From positions 107,068 through 171,067 of the forward strand of contig NZ_LAPV01000129.1 in NCBI RefSeq assembly GCF_000971275.1: DNA of 64,000 bases, written 5' to 3'. A program made the position numbers and the translations under genes. Within the stretch, counting starts at the first letter, position 1, and every line of letters begins with the position of its first letter. The notes beneath the pieces were generated by a model. It worked only from the letters and a program-made list of their open reading frames with translations, did not search any database and was not told the origin of the DNA. This stretch comes from Devosia psychrophila (GTDB lineage Bacteria; Pseudomonadota; Alphaproteobacteria; Rhizobiales; Devosiaceae). Below, piece by piece: positions 17,288 to 26,642 of the stretch.

Positions 17288-17626
17288 TCAGGCCGCTTGC
17301 GCGTGCAGGGGTTCGGCCCCTTCAAGATCCCAAATGATGCTGAGCCGCTCGGCAGTGCCGACGGAAAGCACGCGAAAGACGCGGTCGGCGCAATCGAGCG
17401 CCAGCCGGAAACGCGTGCGGCTCATCGGATCGGCGACCAGTTCAGCGGCCGAGCCAACCCACATGACGTGGCTACCCTTGGCGAGGAGGAACAAGTGCGG
17501 ATCGCTCATGCCGAAATGCTCGAGATTTTCGCTGAGCAGATCATAGGTCTGGCCCGAGCGTCCCTGCCAGTTGCTGTGACGGCCAAAGCCGTGAACCAGA
17601 ACGTTGTTTTCTACAATTCCAGTCAT
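17288..17626 (-). CDS. Hypothetical protein, 112 residues
   Basis: Start at ATG 17626 (MTGIVENNVLVHGFGRHSNW). A soluble protein without signal peptide; the middle reads HFGMSDPHLFLLAKGSHVMWVG and the end is rich in short beta-type stretches. I do not recognise the family. ATG 17647 in the same frame is an alternative start but has no better ribosome site. It precedes an AT-richer 130-bp gap before plsC on the same strand. Confidence 0.55.
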   Translation of the reverse strand: MTGIVENNVLVHGFGRHSNWQGRSGQTYDLLSENLEHFGMSDPHLFLLAKGSHVMWVGSAAELVADPMSRTRFRLALDCADRVFRVLSVGTAERLSIIWDLEGAEPLHAQAA

Positions 17627-17755
17627 TTCACGCCCCGTCCCCGACATGTGTCTAATGAGAACAAAATTAGAACAAAACACGATGGGTGTCAAGTGCCACA
17701 CTAGACAACATCTAGATGTATGTTCCCGTTCGCCATTCACGTCAACATGTAGTGG

Positions 17756-18565
17756 TTATTGGCGGGTAGCCCTCGCTTGGCGGACCGCGTCAACTCTCGC
17801 CTGAAACTCGGGACTCAACGGGTGGCCAAGGCCGCGATCGACGGCGTCTAGAATCATGTCATTTGAATTGTCTTCGATGGCGGATTTGAGGCGTTCCATG
17901 AAAACATCGGCGGTAAGGCCGGCTTCGATTGGGGGCAAGAACTTGCCCTCAGCAGTGCCTGGCCAGATCAACAGGCTGTTGCGGCCCCAGAACAGCCCCG
18001 AGTTCAGTGCGACCGGCACGACAGGAACATTGAGCTCCAAATAGAGCCGCACGATGCCCTGACGGTAGTCGGGCTTTGCCAAGGCCGCCTTGCGGGTACC
18101 TTCGGGGAAAATGACGATGCGGCAACCGCGGTCGACGGCGGCGTGGGCCTGGGCCATCATCAGCGGAATGGCCTCGGCGCCCTTGCGGCGGTCAACCTCG
18201 ATGCAGTCGAGCGACCTGGCGGCCCAGCCAAAGAAGGGAATGCGCATCAGTTCCTTCTTGACGATATAGGCAGGACGACCTGCATGGGGAAAAATGGCGA
18301 AGACGTCCCAGTCGCTCTGATGCTTGCTGGCGATGATACAGCCGCCCTCGGGGATGTTTTCCTGGCCCGTCATTTTCGTTTTAACGCCGGCCAAATAGCG
18401 AACAAGTTTCAGGCTGGAGCGGCACCAGTATCTGGCAATGGCCGAGCTGAGCGGCGTACGGCCGCTAATGAGCGCAATAGTGCCAAGGGTGATCGCCACG
18501 AGTGCGGTCTGGCCGATGAAGAAAATATAGAAAACCGCGGTGCGCAGGGCTTGCAGGACTGCCAT
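17756..18565 (-). CDS. plsC: 1-acyl-sn-glycerol-3-phosphate acyltransferase
   Basis: 269 residues. Acylates lysophosphatidic acid to phosphatidic acid at the inner membrane. An N-terminal hydrophobic segment (residues 9-34) anchors it. The HX4D catalytic motif is present as HQSDWD and the substrate motif as FPEGTR. In related genomes plsC follows ftsE-ftsX, often with a YdcF-family gene between; here that position is occupied by an inverted-repeat element instead. Confidence 0.92.
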   Translation of the reverse strand: MAVLQALRTAVFYIFFIGQTALVAITLGTIALISGRTPLSSAIARYWCRSSLKLVRYLAGVKTKMTGQENIPEGGCIIASKHQSDWDVFAIFPHAGRPAYIVKKELMRIPFFGWAARSLDCIEVDRRKGAEAIPLMMAQAHAAVDRGCRIVIFPEGTRKAALAKPDYRQGIVRLYLELNVPVVPVALNSGLFWGRNSLLIWPGTAEGKFLPPIEAGLTADVFMERLKSAIEDNSNDMILDAVDRGLGHPLSPEFQARVDAVRQARATRQ

Positions 18566-18643
18566 GAACCTCTCCAGCGACGGGGCGCCGCATCCTGCCT
18601 CTTAATAGGCAAACGGCAACTTGGCGAGGGTGTTCCCGGTTCA

Positions 18644-18785
18644 GAGCCCGTTTTGAAATTCTACTCTGTCGGCCATCTGCCGCGGTCTTCTGCGCTTCCG
18701 GTGCTCACCTACCTAACGTACGCTGCGCTCCGGTTCTCGAAAACCACGGCATCTGACTCGCCACAGCGAATTTCCAAACAGGCTC
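18644..18785. repeat. 142-bp palindromic element (MITE-like)
   Basis: Terminal arms GAGCCCGTTTTGAAATTC (18644-18661) and GAATTTCCAAACAGGCTC (18768-18785) are inverted with two mismatches. The inside continues to pair: ATCTGCCGCGGTCTTC against GAAAACCACGGCATC, then CCGG with CCGG, leaving a short GC-rich tip. It abuts the ftsX stop codon and fills the ftsX-plsC gap. Confidence 0.8.
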
Positions 18786-19715
18786 TCAGGAGGTTTCGGC
18801 GAGAAAGCGGCGCACGGTGACACGGGAGGTGATGGCGGTCAGTCCGGCAATAACCGGAACGACCGCCGCAATGCCGATAATGCCGGCGAGCCCAAGGGCG
18901 AAGCGGCCAAACAGCACGCCGACCTGGGCTCCGGCTTCGCTCGACAGCATGCCCCCTGCGGCGGTGCCGACGGCCGCAAAAAACAGCAGCGCGGCGACCG
19001 TGCCGACAAGTCCGCCTTGCAGACCGATGGACAGAAATCGCCCCTGGAATTCGCCGGCGATGAACTTGTTGGATGCGCCGATATAGTGAAGCACGTCGAC
19101 GATTTCGCGATTGGTCGCCATGGCGCCACGGGTGGCAAAAACGATGGCAAGTACCGTGGCGGCGCCAATCAGGATCAATACCAGCAGGCCCGAAACGACG
19201 ATGGTGCCGGCCATGGTGTTGAGCTGCTGCCGCCAGGCAGCATGGGTATTGAGGCTGGCTCCGTTGATGGCGCCGAGATTGCGCTCAAGCCCTTCGATAT
19301 CGGCATCGACCGGATCGGCGAGCTGTACCACGACGAGGCGGGGAATTTCGATGGCGGTGAGGTCCAGACCTGCGCCAAGCCAGGGCTCAAGCAGGGCCTG
19401 GCTTTCCTCAATGGTCAAGGCGCGCGCCGAGGCGACGCCGGGGGTGGACTGGGCCAGCGAGACGGCCGTGCGCAGATTGCTCTCCATGACCTCGCCCTCG
19501 ACGGGGCGGATCTGGATGGTGACCTCGCGGCCAACATCGGATGACCAGGCGATGGCCGACTTTTGCACCAGGACCACGCCGCCTAGAGTGACGGCCGAGA
19601 GAAAGCTCATGATGGTTATGAGCAGCAGCAGAGTTCGGCCGGCGACGCTCTTTTCGGGAACGATAGGGGCAGCGCCCTTGCGAGGGGGAATCAGCGAACG
19701 GATGCGCTCAATCAT
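18786..19715 (-). CDS. ftsX: Cell division protein FtsX
   Basis: 309 residues. Integral membrane subunit of the FtsEX complex, which couples ATP hydrolysis to peptidoglycan hydrolase activation at the septum. One helix near residues 28-50 precedes a periplasmic loop, then three more helices at about 165-190, 220-245 and 275-300, the FtsX plan. The start overlaps the ftsE stop by 8 bases, so the two are translationally coupled. Confidence 0.92.
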   Translation of the reverse strand: MIERIRSLIPPRKGAAPIVPEKSVAGRTLLLLITIMSFLSAVTLGGVVLVQKSAIAWSSDVGREVTIQIRPVEGEVMESNLRTAVSLAQSTPGVASARALTIEESQALLEPWLGAGLDLTAIEIPRLVVVQLADPVDADIEGLERNLGAINGASLNTHAAWRQQLNTMAGTIVVSGLLVLILIGAATVLAIVFATRGAMATNREIVDVLHYIGASNKFIAGEFQGRFLSIGLQGGLVGTVAALLFFAAVGTAAGGMLSSEAGAQVGVLFGRFALGLAGIIGIAAVVPVIAGLTAITSRVTVRRFLAETS

Positions 19716-20427
19716 GGATCACCAACTCGCCCTTGGAGAGCAGCATGCGCGGATAGTTGAACTTGTCGAGCAAAGGCAACTCATGGGTGGCGAGAATTAT
19801 GGTCATGCCCAGGGTGCGGTTGAGTTCGGCAAACAGATGGACCAGCCGGCTCGACAGGTCCGGATCGACATTGCCAGTCGGCTCGTCGGCCAAGAGGACT
19901 TTGGGGCGGGCGATGACAGCGCGGGCAATGGCAGCACGCTGCTTCTCACCGCCGGACAGCAGCGAGGGCAGGGCATTCATGCGCTCGCCCAGGCCGACCC
20001 ACTCAAGCAATTCGGTGACATTAGGGCGATATTCGCTTTCGGGCTGGCCCAGCACGCGCAGCGGCAAGGCCACATTCTCGAACGTCGTCAGATGGTCGAG
20101 CAGGCGAAATTCCTGGAACACGATGCCAATATGGCGCCGCATCTGCAGCAGGCGATCATGGGTCAGATCGCTGACATCCTCGCCAAACATGGTGACCTGG
20201 CCGCGGCTGGGTTTCAGCGACAGCAGCAGCAGGCGGAGCAGGCTGGTCTTGCCGGCGCCGGATGGCCCGGTGAGGAAATGAAACGAGCCGGGCTCGACGG
20301 AAAAGGTCAGGTCCCGCAGAATTTCCGGACCATTGCCATAGCGCAACCCGACATTGGAAAATTCGATCAAGAGGTCAGGCTCCCGGAAAGGTCCGCTTAG
20401 GGGCGAATCAGGTGTTACGCCTATCAT
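19708..20427 (-). CDS. ftsE: Cell division ATP-binding protein FtsE
   Basis: 239 residues, ABC ATPase partner of FtsX. Walker A GPSGAGKT at 54-61, signature LSGGEKQR at 157-164, Walker B LLADEPTG at 178-185, and the H-loop in ATHEL. The start at ATG 20427 gives a family-length N-terminus, with AGGG in front; the much longer open frame upstream runs antisense through the zinc-ribbon gene and is not coding. Divergent from that gene by 171 bp. Confidence 0.94.
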   Translation of the reverse strand: MIGVTPDSPLSGPFREPDLLIEFSNVGLRYGNGPEILRDLTFSVEPGSFHFLTGPSGAGKTSLLRLLLLSLKPSRGQVTMFGEDVSDLTHDRLLQMRRHIGIVFQEFRLLDHLTTFENVALPLRVLGQPESEYRPNVTELLEWVGLGERMNALPSLLSGGEKQRAAIARAVIARPKVLLADEPTGNVDPDLSSRLVHLFAELNRTLGMTIILATHELPLLDKFNYPRMLLSKGELVIHD

Positions 20428-20598
20428 AACAGCCCTGAAGGCAGCACGCGCATGGTGGCGGTCATGGGCGGGATCAAAGCGGCACAAATGTGGTGGATTG
20501 TCAGGGCAGTGCAGTGGAGGCGATCGGAGTTTGAGGAGTTTTAACCCCCGGTCGATAGTATCGGCCTTCTGTAACTGAGTCCCAATCCGTCTGGCCCG

Positions 20599-21582
20599 AT
20601 GATCATCACCTGTCCGCACTGCCAGACCAAATATCAGGTGACCTACGAGGCCATCGGATCGGTTGGTCGTAAAGTGCAGTGCGCGCAATGCCAGAAGGCC
20701 TGGCAACAGCGGGCACTGGAAAAGGAAGTCCCGCCGACGCCAGAGCAGAAAAAGGCTTCGGAAGCGATCGCCGAAGATGGTCTCGACGACGCCATGGCGG
20801 CTGAAGAGCGGACGGTGAAGGACGAAGCGGCGCGGTTCATGGCGCTGGAAAAGGCCGCCGAGGAAGCTCAGCATAGAGCCGCGGCAGCCAGCAAGGTCGA
20901 CACGGCAGTGTTGCGCAAGCGGCAGAAGGATTTTCGACGCCGCCAGAGTGCCATGGTGGCCGAATTGCCGCTGGCCAAGTTGCGGCGCAGCCTGCGCATT
21001 GGCGGCACGTTGATACTCGTTGGCATTGTCGCAACGGGTTATTTCGGGCGCGTCATGGTGGTGGAGAAATTCCCCGCCATGGCTGGCGTCTATGCGGCGG
21101 TGGGGCTTGGCGTCAATGTCGTGGGCTTGGATTTCTCCAATGTCAGCACGCTGCAATCACTGCGCGACGGCAAGGAGGTGCTGTCGGTCTCGGCCCAGAT
21201 CGTCGGGCTGATGTCAGAGCCGGTGAGCGTACCGGCCGTGGTGGTAACGCTGCTCGATAGCCATGGCCAAGGCATCTATGAATGGAGCGTCACCCCGGCG
21301 GTGCGCGACCTGATGGCGGGCGAGCGGGCGACATTTGATACGCAACTGACCATGCCACCGGGTGATGCTGCCAGCCTGCGGCTGAGTTTTGCCGGCGGCC
21401 AGGGCATACCCCTGGTCTCAGCGGGGGCGTCGGCGGAGGGCGTGGCAAGCCCGGGCGAACACGAAGCTGCACCGCCGACCCGACATGCCGTAACGGGTGA
21501 GCCGGCTGTTCAGGCCGAAACAAATGAACATACGGCGGCCCCCGCCGTTAGCGAACACACTAATGCTCCGGAGCATCATTGA
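20599..21582 (+). CDS. MJ0042-type zinc-ribbon membrane protein
   Basis: 327 residues. The N-terminus MIITCPHCQTKYQV...VQCAQCQKAWQ is the MJ0042 zinc ribbon with four cysteines. An Ala/Glu/Lys-rich helical region follows, then one membrane helix (about residues 136-155) and a beta-rich C-terminal part with a disordered tail. Proteins of this build are found beside ftsE in Hyphomicrobiales; function is unknown. The stop codon overlaps the cpdR start (TGATGG), so the two are cotranscribed. Confidence 0.85.
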   Translation: MIITCPHCQTKYQVTYEAIGSVGRKVQCAQCQKAWQQRALEKEVPPTPEQKKASEAIAEDGLDDAMAAEERTVKDEAARFMALEKAAEEAQHRAAAASKVDTAVLRKRQKDFRRRQSAMVAELPLAKLRRSLRIGGTLILVGIVATGYFGRVMVVEKFPAMAGVYAAVGLGVNVVGLDFSNVSTLQSLRDGKEVLSVSAQIVGLMSEPVSVPAVVVTLLDSHGQGIYEWSVTPAVRDLMAGERATFDTQLTMPPGDAASLRLSFAGGQGIPLVSAGASAEGVASPGEHEAAPPTRHAVTGEPAVQAETNEHTAAPAVSEHTNAPEHH

Positions 21583-21992
21583 TGGCCCGAATTCTGGTTG
21601 CCGAAGACGATCCATCGGTGCGCGCCTTTGTGGTGAGCGCCCTGACGATGAAGGGTCACGAAGTCATTGCCGAAGAAGACGGTGGTCTGGCGGCCGAGAC
21701 CGCCGACGCCGAAAACGGCCGGTTCGAGCTGCTGCTGAGCGACATCAAGATGCCGATCATGGATGGAATCGGGCTGGCGCTGCATGTGGCGGCGAAGTTT
21801 CCTGATATCATCATCGTGCTGATGACCGGCTTTGCCGACCAGCGCGAGCGGGCCCATGGGCTAGATGCGCTGATCTACGACGTGATCACCAAGCCGTTCA
21901 CGCTGGCCGAGCTGTTGCAGAAGGTGGATGACGCGCTGGCGGGCAAGCCCGTTGAGGTGCTGTCGCTCGGGCGGCAGGCTCGGGAAGAATAA
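21582..21992 (+). CDS. cpdR: Single-domain response regulator CpdR
   Basis: 136 residues, receiver domain only. Phosphoacceptor Asp54 in LLLSDIKMP, acidic pocket EDD at 8-10, and Lys104 in TKPF. The N-terminus MARILVAEDD and the overall length match CpdR, which in unphosphorylated form recruits ClpXP to degrade substrates including CtrA and PdeA in Caulobacter and rhizobia. The start ATG overlaps the upstream stop codon by one base. Confidence 0.88.
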   Translation: MARILVAEDDPSVRAFVVSALTMKGHEVIAEEDGGLAAETADAENGRFELLLSDIKMPIMDGIGLALHVAAKFPDIIIVLMTGFADQRERAHGLDALIYDVITKPFTLAELLQKVDDALAGKPVEVLSLGRQAREE

Positions 21993-22032
21993 CGCGCTCT
22001 TCACCTCTCTGCCAAAGGGAAAGGTGAGAAAG

Positions 22033-23292
22033 TCAGAGCCAGTCGGGCACGCTATCCAGAGCGATCAGTTCATCGATCGACTTGCGGGGCCGGATGACGT
22101 GGAAGCGGTCGCCATCGACCAGCACTTCGGGGACCAGCGCCCGCGAATTGTAGGTCGAGGCCATGACTGCTCCATAGGCACCCGCGCTCATGATGGCCAG
22201 CAGGTCGCCCTCCTTGACGCCGGGCATGGTGCGGGCCTTGGCCAGGTAATCCCCCGTCTCGCACACCGGGCCGACGATATCGGCAGTGATCGGCGCAAGG
22301 TTTGAGTGATTGACCGGCACCACGTCGTGATGGGCCTCGTACAGCGTCGGGCGGATCAGGTCGTTCATGGCCGCGTCGACGATAACGAAATTGGTGCTGC
22401 CTTGCTTCACATACTCGACCTTGGTGACGAGAATGCCGGCATTGCCGACCAGCAGGCGACCGGGCTCGATGATCAAGGTGCAGCCGAGCTGCCCGATCTT
22501 GTCGCGCACCACGGCAGCATAGGCGCTGGGCAGGGGCGGCGCCGTCTCGTCGACATTGTAGGGAATGCCGAGGCCACCGCCGACATCGACGTGGCGAATA
22601 TCGTGGCCATCGGCCTTGAGCGCAGTCACCAGTTCGGCCATCAGGCCAAAGGCGGTGCTGAAGGGTTCCAAATCAGTAAGCTGGCTGCCGATGTGCATGT
22701 CGACGCCGACGGCTTCGACATTGGGCAGTTCGGCGATGCGGCGATAAACGTCGCGAGCCCGCGCGAAGGGAATGCCGAACTTGTTCTCGGCCTTGCCGGT
22801 GGAAATCTTGGCATGGGTGCGGGCATCGACGTCGGGGTTGATGCGGACGGAAACGCGGGCGGTGAGGCCCATGTCGGATGCGACCATGGAGAGGCGTTCG
22901 AGCTCGGGCTCGCTCTCGACATTGAAGCACTTGATGCCCGCCTGAAGCCCCCGGCGCATTTCTGCAATGGTCTTGGCGACCCCGGAAAACACGATCATGT
23001 CGGGCTTGATGCCAGCGGCAAGGGCGCGTTCCAACTCGCCGAGCGAGACCACGTCGGCGCCAGCGCCTTCCGAAGCCATCAGCCTGAGCACGGCCTGGTT
23101 GGAATTGGCCTTCATGGCATAGGCGAGGAGCGTTGGAATGCCCTCGAACGCCGCCTTCACCACGCGCACATGCCGGCGCAGGGTGGCGCTGGAATAGACG
23201 TAGAACGGCGTGCCGACCTTGGCGGCGAGCTCGTTCAGGTTGACGTCCTCGGCATAGAGAGTGTCGTCGCGATGGGTGAAATGGTGGACCAT
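22033..23292 (-). CDS. lysA: Diaminopimelate decarboxylase
   Basis: 419 residues, PLP-dependent fold III decarboxylase; last step of lysine synthesis. PLP lysine is K61 in AYAMKANSN. HIGSQ, VGGGLGIPY, EPGRLLVG and the CETGDY motif contributing the active-site cysteine are all visible. It is convergent with cpdR, with 40 bp between containing a short CACCT/AGGTG palindrome that may help termination. In many relatives lysA follows argH and tlpA, as in this window with a ChaC gene inserted between. Confidence 0.95.
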   Translation of the reverse strand: MVHHFTHRDDTLYAEDVNLNELAAKVGTPFYVYSSATLRRHVRVVKAAFEGIPTLLAYAMKANSNQAVLRLMASEGAGADVVSLGELERALAAGIKPDMIVFSGVAKTIAEMRRGLQAGIKCFNVESEPELERLSMVASDMGLTARVSVRINPDVDARTHAKISTGKAENKFGIPFARARDVYRRIAELPNVEAVGVDMHIGSQLTDLEPFSTAFGLMAELVTALKADGHDIRHVDVGGGLGIPYNVDETAPPLPSAYAAVVRDKIGQLGCTLIIEPGRLLVGNAGILVTKVEYVKQGSTNFVIVDAAMNDLIRPTLYEAHHDVVPVNHSNLAPITADIVGPVCETGDYLAKARTMPGVKEGDLLAIMSAGAYGAVMASTYNSRALVPEVLVDGDRFHVIRPRKSIDELIALDSVPDWL

Positions 23293-23320
23293 TTTGCTCT
23301 CGAACTGCCCACACCCACAA

Positions 23321-23407
23321 TGTCACCCCGGCGAAGGCCGGGGCCCATCCTGAGATTGGGGGATTGGTAGCACCTCAGGATGGGTTCCGGCCTGCGCCGG
23401 AATGACA
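23321..23407. repeat. Extragenic palindrome (TGTCACCCCGGC type)
   Basis: TGTCACCCCGGCGAAGGCCGG and GGCCCATCCTGA on the left pair with TCAGGATGGGTTCCGG and CGCCGGAATGACA on the right, with a GATTGGGGGATT centre. Forms a long hairpin between lysA and the ChaC-like gene. Palindromes of this sequence are widespread in alphaproteobacterial intergenic regions. Confidence 0.8.
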
Positions 23408-23471
23408 TCGAGAGGGCTGATGACTTCGGGATAAATCCCTAGTGCAAGCGCCGTTGAAACGGAAGCGAGAG

Positions 23472-24170
23472 TTAGTGATCGGGCTCATAGGCGGCCTCGA
23501 TGCGGTCGGCGACGAGGGACTGCAGCTGCCATAGATGGGGATCATGAATGCCCATGTCTTCGAGGTGCTGCACGGTGGCATAGAGGTATTGGGCCATCGA
23601 GCCACGCGAGCCGACGGCGGTGGCCAACATATCGGCGATCTCGCCCATCGAGAGGCCCGAGACATAGCGGCCGGAATGGCGGTCGATGCAGAAGGTGATG
23701 GCGCGGATGATCCGGTCGCCGGATTTGACATTGACCCAGCGCGGCGGGAAGGGCGAGGGCAGCCAGCCCATTTCGCGTTCCAGCAGCTTGGTCATGTTTT
23801 CGTCGAGCTGGCCGGTGGGAAGGCGATACAGCACGCCGTTGCAGGCGCCGCCGCGATCGAGCGCCAGCATCAGGCCCGGATTGGCGTCGGAGCCGCGAAA
23901 GCGGTTGTTCCAGCCAAGGCAAAAGGCGCGATGCCAGCCGCGCACCAGGCCGGTGCGCATCTCGACGAAGTCGCAGGCCGGTTTCCAGATCAGCGAGCCA
24001 TAGGCGAAGATCCAGACCTCGTCATGGCCACGGTCAGGGCCAAGCAGGGTATCGATGGCCTGGGCATGGTCATCCGGCGTTGCCGCGTGCATCCCGGCAG
24101 GCGGAGGCGGCATCTCGTCGGACGGATCGTCAGCCTGTAGATAGCCGACATGGCGCTCGGTGAGGCGCAT
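23472..24170 (-). CDS. ChaC-family gamma-glutamylcyclotransferase (copy 2)
   Basis: 232 residues from ATG 24170; an open extension to 24245 lacks family resemblance. FAYGSLIWKP is the substrate motif, GWHRAFCLGWNNRFRG and DRGGACNGVLYRL follow as in ChaC, and REMGWLPSPFP carries the catalytic Glu region. It is longer than copy 1 by an N-terminal polar region of about 50 residues. It lies in the same direction as argH, 103 bp downstream. Confidence 0.87.
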   Translation of the reverse strand: MRLTERHVGYLQADDPSDEMPPPPAGMHAATPDDHAQAIDTLLGPDRGHDEVWIFAYGSLIWKPACDFVEMRTGLVRGWHRAFCLGWNNRFRGSDANPGLMLALDRGGACNGVLYRLPTGQLDENMTKLLEREMGWLPSPFPPRWVNVKSGDRIIRAITFCIDRHSGRYVSGLSMGEIADMLATAVGSRGSMAQYLYATVQHLEDMGIHDPHLWQLQSLVADRIEAAYEPDH

Positions 24171-24273
24171 TTGCCGGGAATGTTTAGCCAAAGGACGCTC
24201 CGTGATCCCCTTCCCCGCGAGGGAGAAGGTGGCGCATGACGCCATGCCAAGAACGGTGGCTTATTCGCCTACT

Positions 24274-25722
24274 TCATTCAACCCCGCCGTCGCCATGGCC
24301 GCCATGCTTTTTCCTGGCGAGGGGCTTTGGCTCGTGCGACACGCCGGTGAGTTCGGTCTTCCAGCGGGCGGCCTGGAACAGGACGTTGGCCGGGGCTGTG
24401 CCGCCGTAGGACTTGCGGGCGGCGACCGAAGCCTCGACCGTCAGCACCTTGTGGATGCGCGAATCGATGCGTTGGTCGACGAACTTGAAGTCCTCGATGG
24501 TCAGGCCTTCGAGGCCACAGCCCTTCTGTTCGGCGAGCGCGACGATGGTACCGGTGATGTGGTGGGCATCGCGGAACGGAATATTGAGCTCGCGCACCAG
24601 CCAGTCGGCGATATCGGTGGCGGTGGAAAAGCCGGCGGCGGCCGAGATGCGCATGCGCTCGCGATTGGGCGCCATGTCGCCGACCATGCCGGTCATGGCG
24701 GCGAGGGACAGCGACAGGGAATCCAGCGCGTCGAAGGCAACTTCCTTGTCTTCCTGCATGTCCTTGGAATAGGCCAGCGGCAGGCCCTTCATCACGACGA
24801 TCAACGAGGTCAGCGCGCCGAGGATACGGCCGATCTTGGCGCGTACCAGCTCGGCGGCGTCAGGATTGCGCTTTTGCGGCATGATCGAGCTGCCGGTGGT
24901 GAACTTATCGCTAAGGCGGACGAAGCCGAACTGGGCCGAGGACCAGATTACCATTTCCTCGGCGAAACGCGACAGGTGCATGGCGCAGATCGAGGCAGCG
25001 GCGAGGGTCTCGATGATGAAATCGCGATCGGAGACGGCGTCGAGCGAATTGGCGGTGGGCCGGTCAAAGCCGAGCTTTTCGGCGGTCATCTGCCGGTCGA
25101 TCGGATACGGCGTACCGGCGAGCGCGGCTGAGCCCAAAGGCGATTCGTTGAGACGCTTGCGGGCGTCGAGCAGGCGGCCGGCGTCGCGACCGAGCATTTC
25201 GACATAGGCCAGCAGATGATGACCAAAGGTCACCGGCTGGGCGCTCTGCAAATGGGTGAAACCGGGCATAATGGTCTCAGCTTCTTCCTCGGCCTTGGTC
25301 ACCAGCGCCAGTTGCAGCGTGTGAACCTGGACCACCAGCGTATCGATGGTATCGCGGACATAGAGCTTGAAGTCGGTTGCAACCTGGTCGTTGCGCGAGC
25401 GTGCGGTATGCAGACGTCCGGCGGCATCGCCGATTTTTTCGCGGAGACGGCTCTCGACATTCATGTGAATGTCTTCAAGCGCCCGCGAGAACGTGAAACG
25501 GCCGCCCTCGATTTCGGCCAGTACCTCGGTTAGACCCGATACGATGCTGTCGCGGTCTTCCTGCGTCAGAATGCCCGTTTCGGCGAGCATTGTGGCATGG
25601 GCGATCGATCCGGCAATATCCTGGCGGAACAGGCGCTGATCGAAGCCGATCGACGCGTTGATTTCTTCCATGATGGCGTCGGGGCCGGTGGCAAACCGTC
25701 CGCCCCACATCTTGTTGCTCAT
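24274..25722 (-). CDS. argH: Argininosuccinate lyase
   Basis: 482 residues, full length plus a short lysine-rich tail. Splits argininosuccinate to arginine and fumarate. Signature [13 protein letters not shown]-terminal [19 protein letters not shown] and [13 protein letters not shown] are all present. The start ATG at 25722 faces the tlpA start 22 bp away, a divergent pair seen in many Hyphomicrobiales. Confidence 0.97.
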   Translation of the reverse strand: MSNKMWGGRFATGPDAIMEEINASIGFDQRLFRQDIAGSIAHATMLAETGILTQEDRDSIVSGLTEVLAEIEGGRFTFSRALEDIHMNVESRLREKIGDAAGRLHTARSRNDQVATDFKLYVRDTIDTLVVQVHTLQLALVTKAEEEAETIMPGFTHLQSAQPVTFGHHLLAYVEMLGRDAGRLLDARKRLNESPLGSAALAGTPYPIDRQMTAEKLGFDRPTANSLDAVSDRDFIIETLAAASICAMHLSRFAEEMVIWSSAQFGFVRLSDKFTTGSSIMPQKRNPDAAELVRAKIGRILGALTSLIVVMKGLPLAYSKDMQEDKEVAFDALDSLSLSLAAMTGMVGDMAPNRERMRISAAAGFSTATDIADWLVRELNIPFRDAHHITGTIVALAEQKGCGLEGLTIEDFKFVDQRIDSRIHKVLTVEASVAARKSYGGTAPANVLFQAARWKTELTGVSHEPKPLARKKHGGHGDGGVE

Positions 25723-25744
25723 CGAATACCCCGGAGACTAGTTC

Positions 25745-26407
25745 ATGACCGATACGCACGCGCCCCGCCCCGGAGCAACGAGCCGGGTTCGGCTGTGGAT
25801 CATCCTGGGCTTGGCTGGATTGGCGCTAGCTATAGCGGCGTGGGTCATGCTCGGCAATGCCGGGCAGGCAAAGGAATGTCCCGTGCAGAACGAAGCCGCC
25901 ACGGCCATCGGCGATGCTGCAATGGGTGAGCTGGCGGCGCTGAATGGCACGGGCGAAGGGCGTGGCTATGCGACCATGGCGTTTAAGGACGCGGCCAGCG
26001 CGGACATGACGATCGCAGATTTCAAGGGCAAGGCGTTGCTGGTGAATTTCTGGGCCAGTTGGTGCGTGCCGTGCCGCGAGGAAATGCCGGCGCTCGATGC
26101 GCTGGCGACGAAATACAATTCCGACGCCTTCATGGTGCTGCCGATCAATCTCGATATCGGTGCCAACGGGCTGGAAAAAGCACAGGCGTTTCTCGATGAC
26201 AATCAGTTCGCCAACCTGCCGCTTTACGCGGACAATACGTTCGCGGCCTTTGAGCGGCTGAAGCAGCAGGCGGTGGCCATCGGACTGCCGGCGACATTGG
26301 TGCTGGACCAAAATGGCTGCGAGCTGGCGGTGCTGCAGGGGCCGGCGGAGTGGAACACGCCGGATGGCGAGCGGGTGATTGCGGCCCTGCTAGGGCTCGG
26401 CGCCTAG
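25745..26407 (+). CDS. TlpA-type membrane-anchored thioredoxin
   Basis: 220 residues. Membrane anchor at about residues 16-38, then a periplasmic thioredoxin fold with WCVPC at 106-110 and the cis-proline loop GLPATLVLD. TlpA-like proteins act as periplasmic reductants, for example in cytochrome oxidase copper-site assembly. The start is 22 bp from argH. Its stop overlaps the convergent small gene by 3 to 4 bases. Confidence 0.92.
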   Translation: MTDTHAPRPGATSRVRLWIILGLAGLALAIAAWVMLGNAGQAKECPVQNEAATAIGDAAMGELAALNGTGEGRGYATMAFKDAASADMTIADFKGKALLVNFWASWCVPCREEMPALDALATKYNSDAFMVLPINLDIGANGLEKAQAFLDDNQFANLPLYADNTFAAFERLKQQAVAIGLPATLVLDQNGCELAVLQGPAEWNTPDGERVIAALLGLGA

Positions 26408-26625
26408 ATCAGCTTGTCCACGACGGCGCCGGAGCTGAGGGGCAATGCGTCGGCTTCGCCGGTCGGGCTGAGCTGTGCGGCCTTGTGCTGTTCGTCATCG
26501 ACGGCATTCATCAGCTTCAGGCGCAGTTCGGCGACCTTGAGCAGCGATGCGTTCTGGGGTGTTCCTGATTGATCGACCATGCGGTTGATCATGACGCTTG
26601 GGCTGATTCCGAGAGCATTGCTCAT
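26404..26625 (-). CDS. Small hypothetical protein, 73 residues
   Basis: MSNALGISPSVMINRM start, helical and soluble, ending in SGAVVDKLI. It has no recognised family. It is 17 bp downstream of the YjfB-like gene and shares with it a V-x-KL C-terminal pattern, so the two may be related or act together. A GGAGG-like site precedes the start on the minus strand. Confidence 0.6.
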   Translation of the reverse strand: MSNALGISPSVMINRMVDQSGTPQNASLLKVAELRLKLMNAVDDEQHKAAQLSPTGEADALPLSSGAVVDKLI

Positions 26626-26642
26626 CGCGCATCCTCCTGTGG

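Noticed and set aside
22306..23370. Plus-strand open frame antisense to lysA
   Set aside because: lysA is intact and motif-complete; the antisense frame is a codon-bias artefact.
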